Source of the DNA: CAVZVZ01 sp963778895
Lineage (GTDB): Bacteria > Actinomycetota > Acidimicrobiia > Acidimicrobiales > Acidimicrobilacustridaceae
Length of the DNA: 64,000 nt
Assembly (NCBI GenBank): GCA_963778895.1
Contig: CAVZVZ010000005.1
Location: 806,001-870,000, forward strand
Reading direction: 5' to 3'
Of this stretch, positions 1 through 8,597 are shown one piece after another. Both the position numbers and the translations under genes were made by a program. The stretch's first letter is position 1. Each line of letters opens with the position of its first letter. The notes below the pieces were generated by a model. That model ran no database searches. It worked only from the letters and a program-made list of their open reading frames with translations, and was not told the DNA's origin.

Positions 1-1
1 C

Positions 2-331
2 GCTGCCCCGGGATACGTCAGTGCCCTGTACGAGGGCGCGGGGCTGCATGATGTTGCCGAGTGGGACGTCGGCGTCGAGCTCGTGACGCGATCGCCCGCG
101 CAGTATTGGGAGATGATCAGCGAGCACGTTTCGCTCGCAGCTGCGGCGCTCCAGCAAGTCGACGAACTAACGCGGGAGCGCATTCGGGCAAACGCCATAG
201 CGAATGTCAGCGCGTTCGAGAAGGACGGCAAGGTCCGAGTTCCGGGCGTGGCGCGCTGCATCGTGGGAACGAAACAGGACGCGAACGGCACGCGCCCACG
301 TGACGGCGCGTGGTCCTCGAACGTGTGCTGA
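2..331 (+). CDS. Class I SAM-dependent methyltransferase, C-terminal fragment
   Basis: The reading frame is open from the left edge of the window, so only the C-terminal ~90-110 residues are visible and the SAM-binding part lies outside. The visible part resembles the end of UbiE/Methyltransf_11-type enzymes: a phrase like AGLHDVAEWDVGVEL, then SPAQYWEMISEHVSL, then a charged helix and VPGVARCIVGTK. The natural end of such proteins would be near the GTK at about 273. The frame instead runs on about 19 codons to a TGA, so the stop may have been lost by a base error. The substrate cannot be told. Confidence 0.5.
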   Translation, partial: AAPGYVSALYEGAGLHDVAEWDVGVELVTRSPAQYWEMISEHVSLAAAALQQVDELTRERIRANAIANVSAFEKDGKVRVPGVARCIVGTKQDANGTRPRDGAWSSNVC

Positions 332-439
332 CCGACCAATGCCACGACGAACAACGGTGACCCATCCGCCGTCGCCACAGCCACACTCGACGTGCCTGCC
401 GCTGATCCGTCGAGCGTGAGTCCAAACTTCACCGGGTAA
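332..439 (+). other. Orphan coding-like tail ending in SPNFTG-stop
   Basis: In the same frame as the upstream methyltransferase tail, and directly after its TGA, there is an open stretch reading like an Ala/Thr/Asp-rich protein end (ATLDVPAADPSSVSPNFTG) and closing with TAA at 437-439. It has no start codon or signal peptide of its own. The final PNFTG resembles the PKFTG tails of the secreted proteins at 2927-3764 and 6164-6925. It may be the remnant of a third protein of that kind whose body was lost or frame-shifted, or it may be chance. Confidence 0.25.
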
Positions 440-470
440 CTCCACGGCTCCTCGACCAAACCGAGGTCAG

Positions 471-543
471 CACCCCCAACGGGATTCGAACCCGTGCCGC
501 CACCTTGAGAGGGTGGTGTCCTAGGCCGCTAGACGATGGGGGC
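471..543 (-). tRNA. tRNA-Glu (CTC)
   Basis: The minus strand folds as a 73-nt tRNA. The acceptor arms are GCCCCCA and TGGGGGT with discriminator G. The anticodon stem CCACC/GGTGG encloses the loop CTCTCAA with anticodon CTC, and the T arm carries TTCGAAT. No CCA is encoded. It lies about 125 nt from tRNA-Gln and downstream of gltX, whose product charges it. Confidence 0.95.
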
Positions 544-668
544 AGGACGTACCGCTCACGTTCGAGCGGGTAGCCGGAGCATCTTACCGGCCGGTTTCAG
601 CCTGGCGAAACGTGCTTCGGGACCTCGGCCGGCTCGGCGCGAAGCGCCCGCGCCGGCGGCCGTTCTTG

Positions 669-740
669 CTCGGGGGGGAGGACTCGAACCCCCAATGACA
701 GGACCAGAACCTGCAGTGTTACCGATTACACCACCCCCGA
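669..740 (-). tRNA. tRNA-Gln (CTG)
   Basis: The minus strand folds as a 72-nt tRNA. The acceptor is TCGGGGG/CCCCCGA with discriminator G, the D stem is GTGT/ACAC, the anticodon stem GCAGG/CCTGT holds the loop TTCTGGT (anticodon CTG), and the T loop is TTCGAGT. No CCA is encoded. It sits between tRNA-Glu and the YdcF-like gene, on the same strand as gltX. Most actinobacteria lack GlnRS and charge tRNA-Gln by way of GltX and an amidotransferase, which makes the placement sensible. Confidence 0.95.
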
Positions 741-827
741 AAGGTGAGCAGTCACTCTACTTCGCCGCGAACTGGAGCTGAAAGGCGACACCATTTGTCC
801 CACCAGACGCCAATTTCGGTGGTGGGG

Positions 828-1469
828 TCAAAGGATGTTGTTGAGGCGGCGGTAGCCGATGACCCGTCCGATCGACGACGCCACCGTCTCGCGGAGCAGC
901 GACTGAAACGAGCCATGCACGTCGGCGGGTGAGACCGACGCCTCGAGACCGACCTCGTTGGCGATCTGCTGGGCCCGGAACGCGTGATACGGGTCGGTGA
1001 CGATCAAGACCTTGTTGGAGTCGGACGCGTTCTTGATGATCAGGGCCGACGCCGACAACTCCTCGTAGCTGTTCGTTCCCTCGACCTCGACCTTGATGTC
1101 TTCTTCGGGCACGCCCTGGCTACGCAGGTACTGATAGCCGGCAAACCCTTGTGTGACACGATCACCGGCCTTCTTCCCGCCGGTCACCACAATCATCTCG
1201 GCATAGCCCTTACGCCACAGGTCGACTGCATGGTCGAGTCGCGCCTGCAGCACTGGCGACGGTCGCCCGTCGTACTGCGCCGCGCCCATGACGACGATCG
1301 CGTCGGCGGCCTTGGCCTGGTCCTGCCGCGACGTCCAGTACACCTGGGCGAGCGTCGCACCCACGTACACCCCGGTCAGCGCGAACAAGCCGAGCAGCGC
1401 CCACGCCACCCACCGCCAACGCGAGCGTCGCGCGGGCTTGGTCACCTGTGGCCCTGCGTCGTCAACCAT
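828..1469 (-). CDS. YdcF-like DUF218 membrane protein
   Basis: A single N-terminal membrane helix (about residues 18-42, WVAWALLGLFALTGVYV) is followed by a DUF218/ElyC-SanA-YdcF fold. The hallmarks are AIVVMGAAQYDGRPSPVL, VVTGGKKAGD, and an acidic EGTNSYEE segment that in this family lies at the active cleft. Members are linked to envelope or vancomycin-sensitivity phenotypes, but the reaction is unknown. The ATG at 1469 is chosen; a TTG four codons upstream (1481) is possible. It begins 17 nt after the gltX stop, so the two are probably co-transcribed. The gene is intact. Confidence 0.8.
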   Translation of the reverse strand: MVDDAGPQVTKPARRSRWRWVAWALLGLFALTGVYVGATLAQVYWTSRQDQAKAADAIVVMGAAQYDGRPSPVLQARLDHAVDLWRKGYAEMIVVTGGKKAGDRVTQGFAGYQYLRSQGVPEEDIKVEVEGTNSYEELSASALIIKNASDSNKVLIVTDPYHAFRAQQIANEVGLEASVSPADVHGSFQSLLRETVASSIGRVIGYRRLNNIL

Positions 1470-1486
1470 CGTCGCACCCAACGAAT

Positions 1487-2910
1487 TCAGACCGTGATTC
1501 GTGCCCGAGCCTCGCGCAAACGACGCACCACCTCGTCGCGGCCGAGGAGCTGCATGGCCTCGCCGAGCGGCGGCCCCACGGTGCGACCGCTCACGGCCAC
1601 CCGCACGACGCCGCCACCTCGGTAGAGCCCCTTGGCGAGCTCGAGCCGCTCACCTTCGTCCTTGATCGCGGCCATGAGCACGGTGGGCTCCCATTCGCAC
1701 GTCAGGAACACCTCGAGCACGGCATCGAGCAGGGCCGCCGCCGCCGAAGGATCCTTGGCCGCGACCTTCTGCCACGACGCCGTCGTCGATGACCGGATCC
1801 GCGAGGAACAGGAAGTCGACATAACCCGGCGCCTCGGACAGCGTCGTCACCCGTTCCTGCACCAGGGGCGCCATGCGTTCGAAGACCGTCGCGTCGAAAC
1901 GCTCAGGCGGCCAGGGCGGATCGTCGAACAGCCAACGTGTACTGCGGCTGACGAACTCCTCGGTCGGCAGGGCTCGTATGTACTCGCCGTTGAAGTGGTC
2001 GAGCTTCTTCAGGTCGAAGAACGCGCCCGCCTTGTTGACATCGTCCAAACGGAACAGGTCGACGATCTCGGGGAACGGCCGGATCTCAGCGCCGTCAGGT
2101 GGACCCCAGCCGAGCACGGCCAGATAGTTCACCATCGCCTCGGGCAGATAGCCCCGATCGATGTAGTCGCCCACCGACACGTCATCGCGACGCTTCGACA
2201 GCTTCTTGCGTTGCTCGTTCACGATGAGCGGCAGATGGGCGAAGGTCGGACGATCGGTGACACCCGAGCGCCTCGCGCAACAACAGCACGCGAGGGGTGA
2301 CGTTGATCAGGTCCTCGCCCCGGATGACGTGCGTGATGCCCATGTCGGCGTCGTCGACCGCGTTGGCCACGTAGAACGTCGGCGACCCGGTCGAGCGCAC
2401 GATGACGAAGTCCTCGAACTCGGCGTTGTCGAACGAGATGTGACCCCGGATCACGTCCTCGAACTCGGTCGTGCCTTCGTCGGGCGTACGGAAGCGAACG
2501 ACCCGGCCGTCGGCGGGCCCGAGCTCACGCTCACGGCAGAAGCCGTCGTAGCCCGGCTTTCCGCCGCGCGCCTCAGCCCGCGCTTTGACCTCGTCAGGCG
2601 TGCAGTCGCAGTAGTAGGCCCGCCCGCGCACCACGAGCTTCGCGACAGCGTCGTGGTAGAGATCGAGCCGGTCCGACTGGTGCACCGGCTCGCCGTCCCA
2701 GTCGAGCCCGAGCCATTCGAGCGTGCGGTAGATGATCTCGATCAGCTCACGCCGGCTGCGCTCGGCGTCGGTGTCCTCGATGCGGAGCACGAACTCGCCG
2801 CCGTTCTGGCGCGCGTAGATCCAGTTGAACAGGGCCGTCCGCGCGCCCCCGATGTGCAGGTAGCCGGTAGGCGCAGGCGCGAAGCGGACACGGATCGGGG
2901 AAGTCGCCAC
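1487..2910 (-). CDS. gltX: Glutamyl-tRNA synthetase (two frameshifts)
   Basis: Class Ic synthetase that charges tRNA-Glu and, in organisms without GlnRS, often mischarges tRNA-Gln. The HIGH-type motif is in FAPAPTGYLHIGGART near the N-terminus, and the KMSKS equivalent is KLSKR. The summed length (~474 aa) fits the family. The frame breaks twice. Near 2265 one G appears missing (REALG should continue as VTDRPTF). Near 1790 one base appears extra, before the C-terminal anticodon-binding part (ASWQKVAAKD). Family similarity is unbroken across both sites, so sequence error is more likely than a pseudogene. It heads a minus-strand cluster with the YdcF-like gene and tRNA-Gln/tRNA-Glu. Confidence 0.93.
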
Positions 2911-2926
2911 CCCGCGAGGCTAGTGC

Positions 2927-3764
2927 TCAGCCCGTGAACTTCGGCTGCGTGGCTGCCTGCACGGCCTGCGTGGTGGACGTCGACTCTGAAGGCGGCGGGG
3001 TGGTGCACTGCTCCAACGCGAAGGTCTGGGTGATCAGCTCGTAACTGACCTTGGCTTGGATCGGATTGCCGGTCACATAGGTGACGGTGTTCTGCAGCGC
3101 GCCGACGTCGATCGTCGCCTCGAGGTTGAGGACGTGATCGTCGCTGATGATCACGGGGTAGCTACCGGCCGGCACGAGAACCGATTGGGACTGACCGTGC
3201 GTCAAGCCGGTGAGAAGCGTTGCACCGCCAGGGTCCGAGACGGTCACCGATCCTGCCACCGCCGCGTGTGCGGCCGTCGCTCGACCACCGGCCGCGCCCT
3301 CGACGCAGGACACGTCGATCGTGAACGCCAGCACCGTGGGCCGGCCGAGGTCACTCCAGCCGGCGAACAGCACGACCTGTTGTGTATCGGCGACCGTGAC
3401 GGTGTTCCCGGCAGTTGCCGTTGGCCGGTGACGTTCCGTTGTCCGAGCACTGGTTGATGTCCTCGATGGGCGAGGTCGCCGCACCGCACAACAGCACGTC
3501 GTAGTCACCGGGCGGCAGGTGGCCGGCATCGAAGGTCGCGCCAAAGCCGAAGTCGTCGTCATTGCCCGCGATGACGAGAAGGAAGGTGCCACCTGAACCA
3601 GCCTCACGGATGTACACGTCGACGAAGTTGGTATCGGGCGTGGTGCCGATGCCGTGGACGATCGAGACTGCCGGTCCATCTGGCTGCTTGCCCGCGCCCG
3701 CCTGAGTGGGCAGCAGGGCGATGAGCAGAACGACACCGGCTAGCCCCAGCGCTAGTCGCCTCAT
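2927..3764 (-). CDS. Secreted DUF4397-like protein with PKFTG C-terminus (one frameshift)
   Basis: The ATG at 3764 follows a clear Shine-Dalgarno (GGGAGGAG, about 7 nt upstream) and starts a signal peptide (MRRLALGLAGVVLLIALLP, cleaved near QAGA). The mature part contains two DUF4397-like beta segments: VSIVHGIGTTPDTNFVDVYI with PPGDYDVLLCGA, and later VLVPAGSYPVIISDD. Then come a Ser/Thr/Pro stalk (TTPPPSESTSTTQ) and the tail VQAATQPKFTG at the stop. A one-base shift lies near 3410, between NGNC and AGNTVTVAD. No transmembrane anchor follows the tail. The function is unknown; an extracellular or envelope role is inferred from the signal peptide. Confidence 0.75.
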
Positions 3765-3841
3765 GGCATTTCTCCTCCCGAGCGGACTCTCCAACCGGCA
3801 GCAAGGGTAGACGGCGACTCGGCCACGGGTCCGCACCTCGG

Positions 3842-3847
3842 TACCAT
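3842..3847 (+). promoter_or_regulatory. -10 box TACCAT, leaderless start for the L,D-transpeptidase
   Basis: TACCAT ends 8 nt before the ATG at 3856, the spacing expected when transcription starts on the start codon. No Shine-Dalgarno is present. No convincing -35 is visible. Confidence 0.5.
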
Positions 3848-3855
3848 TGGCCCTC

Positions 3856-4818
3856 ATGTCCGGACACCCTCGATCGCTCCTTCGCGCCATGACCGTGGTG
3901 ATCGTCCTGGCCCTGACCGCCATAGCGGCAGGCTGTGGCACGAAGGCATCGGATGCCGGCGGCAACTTCCAGTTGAGCCCCGACCAGCTCGAGCCCACGA
4001 CGACCACCAGCACGCTGCCGGAGCACACCACCACTACGGCGGAAGCCAAGGGCTCCTCACTCGAGGTGTTCAAGGACAAGCCGGTCGACGGCACGACCGC
4101 GGCGGTCCCGGCCTCGTTCTCCGCCGCGTCGCTGCAACCCATCCCCCGCTCCGGGCTGAACTACGAGTTCGCCCAGACCACACCGACCGGCTGGCGCTAC
4201 AAGAACCCCACGTACTTCGGGAACCCACTCGTCATGGTCGTGACCGGCGTCGAGGGCGACTGGTTGAAGGTGTCGATCCCAGCGCGACCGAACGGGCAAG
4301 AGGGCTGGGTTCGCGCCTCCGACGTGAACCTGGCGCAACACACGTTCCACGCCGAGCTGGTGCTGTCGGAGCGTTTGTTCACGGTATGGAACGACAACAC
4401 GGTGGTCGCGCAGACCAACGTCGTCGTCGGCAAGGACAACACCCCGACACCGCTCGGCACCTTCTACATCGCCGAGAAGATCCCCGCCGCCGTGGCCGGC
4501 GTGAGCCCCAACGGTGCGTACGGTCCATGGATCCTCGCCACGAACGCGTACTCCGAATCGCTCGAGGAGTTCGACGGCGGGCTACCGGCGATTGCCTTTC
4601 ACGGGACCAACCAGCCGAATCTCATCGGATCGGCTTCGTCGAACGGCTGCATACGAATGCCCGACGATGTCGTGAGCCTGCTGGCCGACACGATCCCGGC
4701 CGGCACGCCCGTGACGATCAGCGGAGTAGCGCGTCGCCAAGTGCTCGAGGAGCGCCGCGGGTCACGGCCTCGGCCGAGTGCTCGGGAACCCAGTGATCCG
4801 CACCCTCCAACTCGATGA
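3856..4818 (+). CDS. L,D-transpeptidase (YkuD) lipoprotein
   Basis: A signal peptide with lipobox (LTAIAAGC) and a Thr-rich linker precede an SH3-like segment (VTGVEGDWLKVSIP, EGWVRASDV) and a C-terminal YkuD catalytic domain. The active-site signature is FHGTNQPNLIGSASSNGCIR, with catalytic His and Cys. Such enzymes make 3-3 cross-links in peptidoglycan or attach proteins to it, outside the membrane. The ATG at 3856 fits a leaderless transcript. The YkuD domain should end near 4725 (VTISGVA). The remaining ~30 Arg/Pro-rich codons run antisense to the end of the convergent hydrolase gene, and a TAG one frame away at 4727-4729 suggests that a base error removed the true stop. Confidence 0.88.
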   Translation: MSGHPRSLLRAMTVVIVLALTAIAAGCGTKASDAGGNFQLSPDQLEPTTTTSTLPEHTTTTAEAKGSSLEVFKDKPVDGTTAAVPASFSAASLQPIPRSGLNYEFAQTTPTGWRYKNPTYFGNPLVMVVTGVEGDWLKVSIPARPNGQEGWVRASDVNLAQHTFHAELVLSERLFTVWNDNTVVAQTNVVVGKDNTPTPLGTFYIAEKIPAAVAGVSPNGAYGPWILATNAYSESLEEFDGGLPAIAFHGTNQPNLIGSASSNGCIRMPDDVVSLLADTIPAGTPVTISGVARRQVLEERRGSRPRPSAREPSDPHPPTR

Positions 4819-5595
4819 CGGTGTAGGGCCCGTCGACATGATCGCCGGTTGCCCGCGCCGCCTCCGGCCCGAGCGCGACGTCGTTCGTGCCCCACAGGTA
4901 GAGCGTCGGTGCGGTGATCGGGCCGAGGCCGTCGACATCCGCCAGGGACATGGCCCGATACCAATTCAGCGCGGATCGCAGCGCATCGGTCGTTCCCAGC
5001 GCCTCGACGTAGGCCTGCGCCTCGGCTTCGTCGAGACCGCCGCCGAGCAGGATCAGGCGCAGCCCTGCGGCCTCGTTGGCCAACATGCCGTCCTCGCTGC
5101 CCTCGGCGCGGAACATGTCGACGTACATCGACCGGGCTGGTTTGATCGCCGCCGAGCTTGCCGGCGTAGGCGTCGGCCATGGCTTGGGGATGCGGTGTCG
5201 TCAGGCGACGCCAACGTGAGCAGACGTTCGCCACGGCGACCGGCCAGTTGCCAGGCCACCGAGCCGCCCCAGTCGTGACCAACCAGATGGAAGCGGTCGT
5301 GACCGAGCGCGGTCGCCAGTCCGAGCACGTCGCCGACGAGCGCGTCACGGGCATAGGCCTCGGTGGCGGTCGGTCGTGCGCCTGGCGAATAGCCCCGCTG
5401 ATCGGGTGCGGCCACGCGATAGCCCGCATCGGCCAGCGCACCGATCTGGTTGCGCCACGACCACGACGTCTGCGGGAAGCCATGCAGCAAGAGGACCAGC
5501 TCGCCGTCGTCGGGACCGGCGAGGCGTACGTCGAACGTCAACTCGCCCCAGTCGGGGTCGACAACCCGGACAGCCGTGGGATCGGGCGTGGTCAT
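4718..5595 (-). CDS. Alpha/beta hydrolase, epoxide-hydrolase type (two frameshifts)
   Basis: The N-terminal half shows the oxyanion motif LLLHGFPQTSWSWR, the substrate-gate pattern APDQRGYSPGARP and the nucleophile elbow GHDWGGSVAWQ (Asp nucleophile, as in epoxide hydrolases and haloalkane dehalogenases). The C-terminal part carries the late acid strand APTLYLWGTNDVALG and the catalytic His in GADHWVPEH. The frame changes near 5215 and again near 5140, with LTTPHPQAMADAYAG between the two. The summed length of ~292 aa is normal. The ATG at 5595 overlaps the stop of the upstream gene by 4 nt (ATGA), indicating translational coupling. Substrate unknown. Confidence 0.85.
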
Positions 5596-6137
5596 GACGA
5601 GGGCGCGGTGTTGCGGCGCCGGAAGAACTTCTCGCGCTTCGGATCCTGATCGATCACCTGCGCGAATTCAGCCGGAGTCATCCGCAGCGCGGCCACGGGC
5701 ACGACATCGGCGACGCGGCGCCGCTCGCTGTAGTCGACGGGGTTGGAGATCGCGGCGAAGTACTTGCGGCGGAGGCGCACCAGCTCGGGGTCGGCCTCGG
5801 CCAGGAAGCCCCACAGCATGAGCGCCATCGTGAGGTCGTGGATCACGGGAGCCCGTCCGAACAGCGAGGCGCGTTTGAGGGCGATCTCGACGCAACCGAC
5901 GAGGGCGTCCTTTTCGTACTCGCCCGGGGTGAGCACGAGCTTGCCCTCGAACTGGCGGGCGAGCTTCAACGCGTAGCCCTGGTCCGGGCCCGGGTACCCG
6001 AGACGCGGTCCATGGGGCTGGGCACCGTCGAGGTCGCCGGGCCGATCCGAGAACCAGGGCTCGGCGTGCCACGTCGGCGACTCGTAGGTGCGCGGGTGGT
6101 CGTCCTTCGGACGCGGGACGTACTCGGGAGCAGCCAT
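5592..6137 (-). CDS. Conserved hypothetical protein, 181 aa
   Basis: Intact soluble protein with no signal peptide or membrane segment. The N-terminal half is rich in Pro/Gly and aromatic residues (PEYVPRPKDDHPRTYESP, GPRLGYPGPDQGYALKLA). The C-terminal half is helical and charged (LWGFLAEADPELVRLRRKYF). I recognise it only as a conserved actinobacterial type with no assigned role. Its stop overlaps the start of the epoxide-hydrolase-like gene by 4 nt, so the two products are probably made together. Confidence 0.65.
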   Translation of the reverse strand: MAAPEYVPRPKDDHPRTYESPTWHAEPWFSDRPGDLDGAQPHGPRLGYPGPDQGYALKLARQFEGKLVLTPGEYEKDALVGCVEIALKRASLFGRAPVIHDLTMALMLWGFLAEADPELVRLRRKYFAAISNPVDYSERRRVADVVPVAALRMTPAEFAQVIDQDPKREKFFRRRNTAPSS

Positions 6138-6163
6138 ACCCCGAGCAGCCTAGGCGCCGAGCT

Positions 6164-6925
6164 TCAGCCGGTGAACTTGGGGCTCGTTGCCGCTTGCACC
6201 TTGGGCGCCGTGGTCGACGTCGTCGATGTCGGGGTCGGCTCAGTCGACGTGGTGCTCGAGCTCGCCGGGGGGCACGCACTGTCGTCCACCACGACCTGCA
6301 CGGTCATCGAGGTCAAGACGTCGCCGGGATCGAACACCACGGCCGAGACTCCGAGGTGGCCAGCCGCGAGCGTGGCCAGGTCGAGCTGGGCCGGATCGAG
6401 CTGATAGGTGACGCTGTACGCACCCGACGCAGGTTGCGCGATCGGGCTGTAGAACGTCCCGCCATTGGTGGTGATGAGGGTGCCCTGCGTCGCGCCGAAT
6501 TGCTGAAAGCCGCCGTCACCCGTTCCGCTCGGCCCGGTGTAATGGATACTCGGGTCACCCACGTTGTAAGCGACGAAACCCCACCCCGCACCTTCGGGCG
6601 TTCCCGTCGACGTGAGCGACACACTCACCAACGTGTTGCAGGGATCGGTCGGCAATTGCGCGAAGGGAAAGGTCATCGTGACGTTCTGCTCCGTGGAGCT
6701 CTCGGGAGCGAACGGTGCCGCGCAGTTGACGAGGCCGTCGGCGCTGTCGGCCCCGACAGAACCGAAGGGTGGATACGCCGCGTCGTTGTTCGCCCAGGAC
6801 GCCACCTCCGACGGGCACGAGGTGAAGGGCACCTCGGCAGCTTGCGACGCCGAGGGCATGACCATCATGAGCGCTATGAGCAGGGCAGTTCCTGCCGCGC
6901 CACCAACGAGCTTGCGCATCCCCAC
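6164..6925 (-). CDS. Secreted protein with Ser/Thr stalk and PKFTG C-terminus
   Basis: Intact, 253 aa. The signal peptide is MRKLVGGAAGTALLIALMM, cleaved near SQAAEVPF. The body is beta-rich with four Cys, and no family is recognised. A linker of about 25 residues rich in Thr/Ser/Pro (SSSTTSTEPTPTSTTSTT) leads to the tail KVQAATSPKFTG at the stop, nearly identical to the tail of the 2927-3764 protein. The GTG at 6925 is preferred because GGGAGG lies about 7 nt upstream; the ATG at 6919 is the alternative. It begins 15 nt after the cimA stop, so it may be read from the branched-chain amino acid operon. Confidence 0.75.
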   Translation of the reverse strand: MGMRKLVGGAAGTALLIALMMVMPSASQAAEVPFTSCPSEVASWANNDAAYPPFGSVGADSADGLVNCAAPFAPESSTEQNVTMTFPFAQLPTDPCNTLVSVSLTSTGTPEGAGWGFVAYNVGDPSIHYTGPSGTGDGGFQQFGATQGTLITTNGGTFYSPIAQPASGAYSVTYQLDPAQLDLATLAAGHLGVSAVVFDPGDVLTSMTVQVVVDDSACPPASSSTTSTEPTPTSTTSTTAPKVQAATSPKFTG

Positions 6926-6940
6926 CGTGCGACCTCCCAG

Positions 6941-8597
6941 TCAAGTCCCGGTTGTATGCACCAAACCGTAGACGAGTGAGTCGACGAGGGCGGACCACGA
7001 GGCCTCGATGATGTTCTCCGACACACCGACCGTGGTCCACGACCGGTCGCCATCGGTCGAGTCGATCAGCACGCGCACCACCGCGCTGGTGGCGGCCACG
7101 CTGTCGAGCACGCGGACCTTGTAGTCGGTCAGGTGGATCCGATCGAGCGCGGGATATCGCCCATTCAGCGCACGCCGCAGCGCAACGTCGAGCGCGTTCA
7201 CCGGACCGTTGCCCTCGCCCACGGCCGCGAGCCGCTCGCCGTCGACCCACAACTTGATCGTGGCTTCAGTTGCGATCTCGATCTCACCGGTGGGCATCAC
7301 CGGGCCCTCGCGGTGATAGCTCGACACGCGATAGGCCTCGACCTCGAAGAACTCCTGCGTCCATCCGGTGGCCTTGCGCATCAACAACTCGAGCGAGGCG
7401 TCCGCCGACTCGAACAACCAACCACGAGATTCGAGCTGCTTGAGCTCCTCACTCAGCGCGCCCACGGCCCGGTCGTCGAGCTCGACACCGAACTCCTCGG
7501 CCTTCATCGCCATACCGGCCTTGCCACCGAGATCCGACACGAGCACCCGCGTGTGGTTGCCCACGATCTCGGGGTCGATGTGCTCGTAGGTCGCTCCCCC
7601 GGCTCGTCCCAACGCCGACGTGTGCAGTCCGCCCTTGTGGGCGAAGGCCGACAGGCCGACGAACGGGTCGGCGGGCTGCGGCGGAAGATTCACCAGCTCG
7701 GCGACGTGGTGGCTCACGAGCGTCAGGCGCTCCATGCGCCCTTCGGGCAGCGTCGCGACACCCAACTTCAGGGTGAGGTCGGGGATGACCGTCATCAGGT
7801 TGGCGTTGCCCGTGCGCTCGCCGTAGCCGTTGATCGTGCCCTGCACCTGTCTCGCACCACCGATGACCGCGGCCACCGAGTTCGCGACGGCACAACCGCT
7901 GTCGTTCTGCGTGTGGATCCCGACGATCGGACCACCGGCGAGGAACGACACGACCTCGCGGCGTCACTGCCTCGACTTCGTGAGGCAGTGAGCCGCCGTT
8001 GGTGTCGCAGAGCACGACACACTCGGCGCCGTTGGATGCGGCCGCCTCGACGACACGCAGCGCGTACTCCGCGTTGTTCCGGTAGCCATCGAAGAAGTGC
8101 TCGCAGTCGAAGAACACGCGCCGACCGGCGGCCGCGAGGAACTTCACCGAATCGGCGACCATCGCCACGCCCTCGTCGAGGGTGGTGCGCAAGGCCTCGG
8201 TGACGTGGAAGTCCCAGCTCTTGCCTACGATGCACACGGTGGAGGTCTCGGCCTCGAGCAGGGCTTGCAGCGTGGGGTCGACGTCGACCTTCCCCGCCGG
8301 ACGGCGCGTCGATCCGAAGGCCACCAGATCAGCAGTGTCGAGCGACAACTCGGTAGGCGCCCGGCGGAAGAACTCGGCGTCCTTCGGATTCGCCTGCGGG
8401 TAGCCACCCTCGATCCAGCGCACACCGAGCCAGTCGAGCTGCTCGGCAATGCGCAGCTTGTCCTCGACCGTCAGCGAGATGCCTTCGAACTGCGCGCCGT
8501 CGCGCAGCGTCGTGTCGAAGATGTCGACCGCCTCGGGAGTGCCGGGCGGCCTGCGTACATCGGCTTCGTTCTGCGCATCGGTTCTGGTGTCACTCAT
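6941..8597 (-). CDS. cimA: (R)-citramalate synthase (one frameshift)
   Basis: Condenses pyruvate with acetyl-CoA to citramalate, the entry to isoleucine without threonine. The DRE-TIM metallolyase signature DTTLRDGAQ is near the N-terminus, the metal-binding HTQND occurs in GIHTQNDSGCAVAN, and a C-terminal regulatory domain follows (VRVLDSVAATSAVVRVL). The length and C-terminus match CimA better than LeuA. The frame breaks near 7950-7975, between EVEAVT and VSFLAGGPIVGIH. The ATG at 8597 overlaps the ilvE stop by 8 nt, which decides the start. It is third in the leuB-ilvE-cimA operon. Confidence 0.92.

Noticed and set aside
1487..2910. gltX as a pseudogene or a programmed frameshift
   Set aside because: The two shifts lack slippery-site and stem-loop features, lie at ordinary short runs and resemble many others in the window, so sequence error is the simpler reading.
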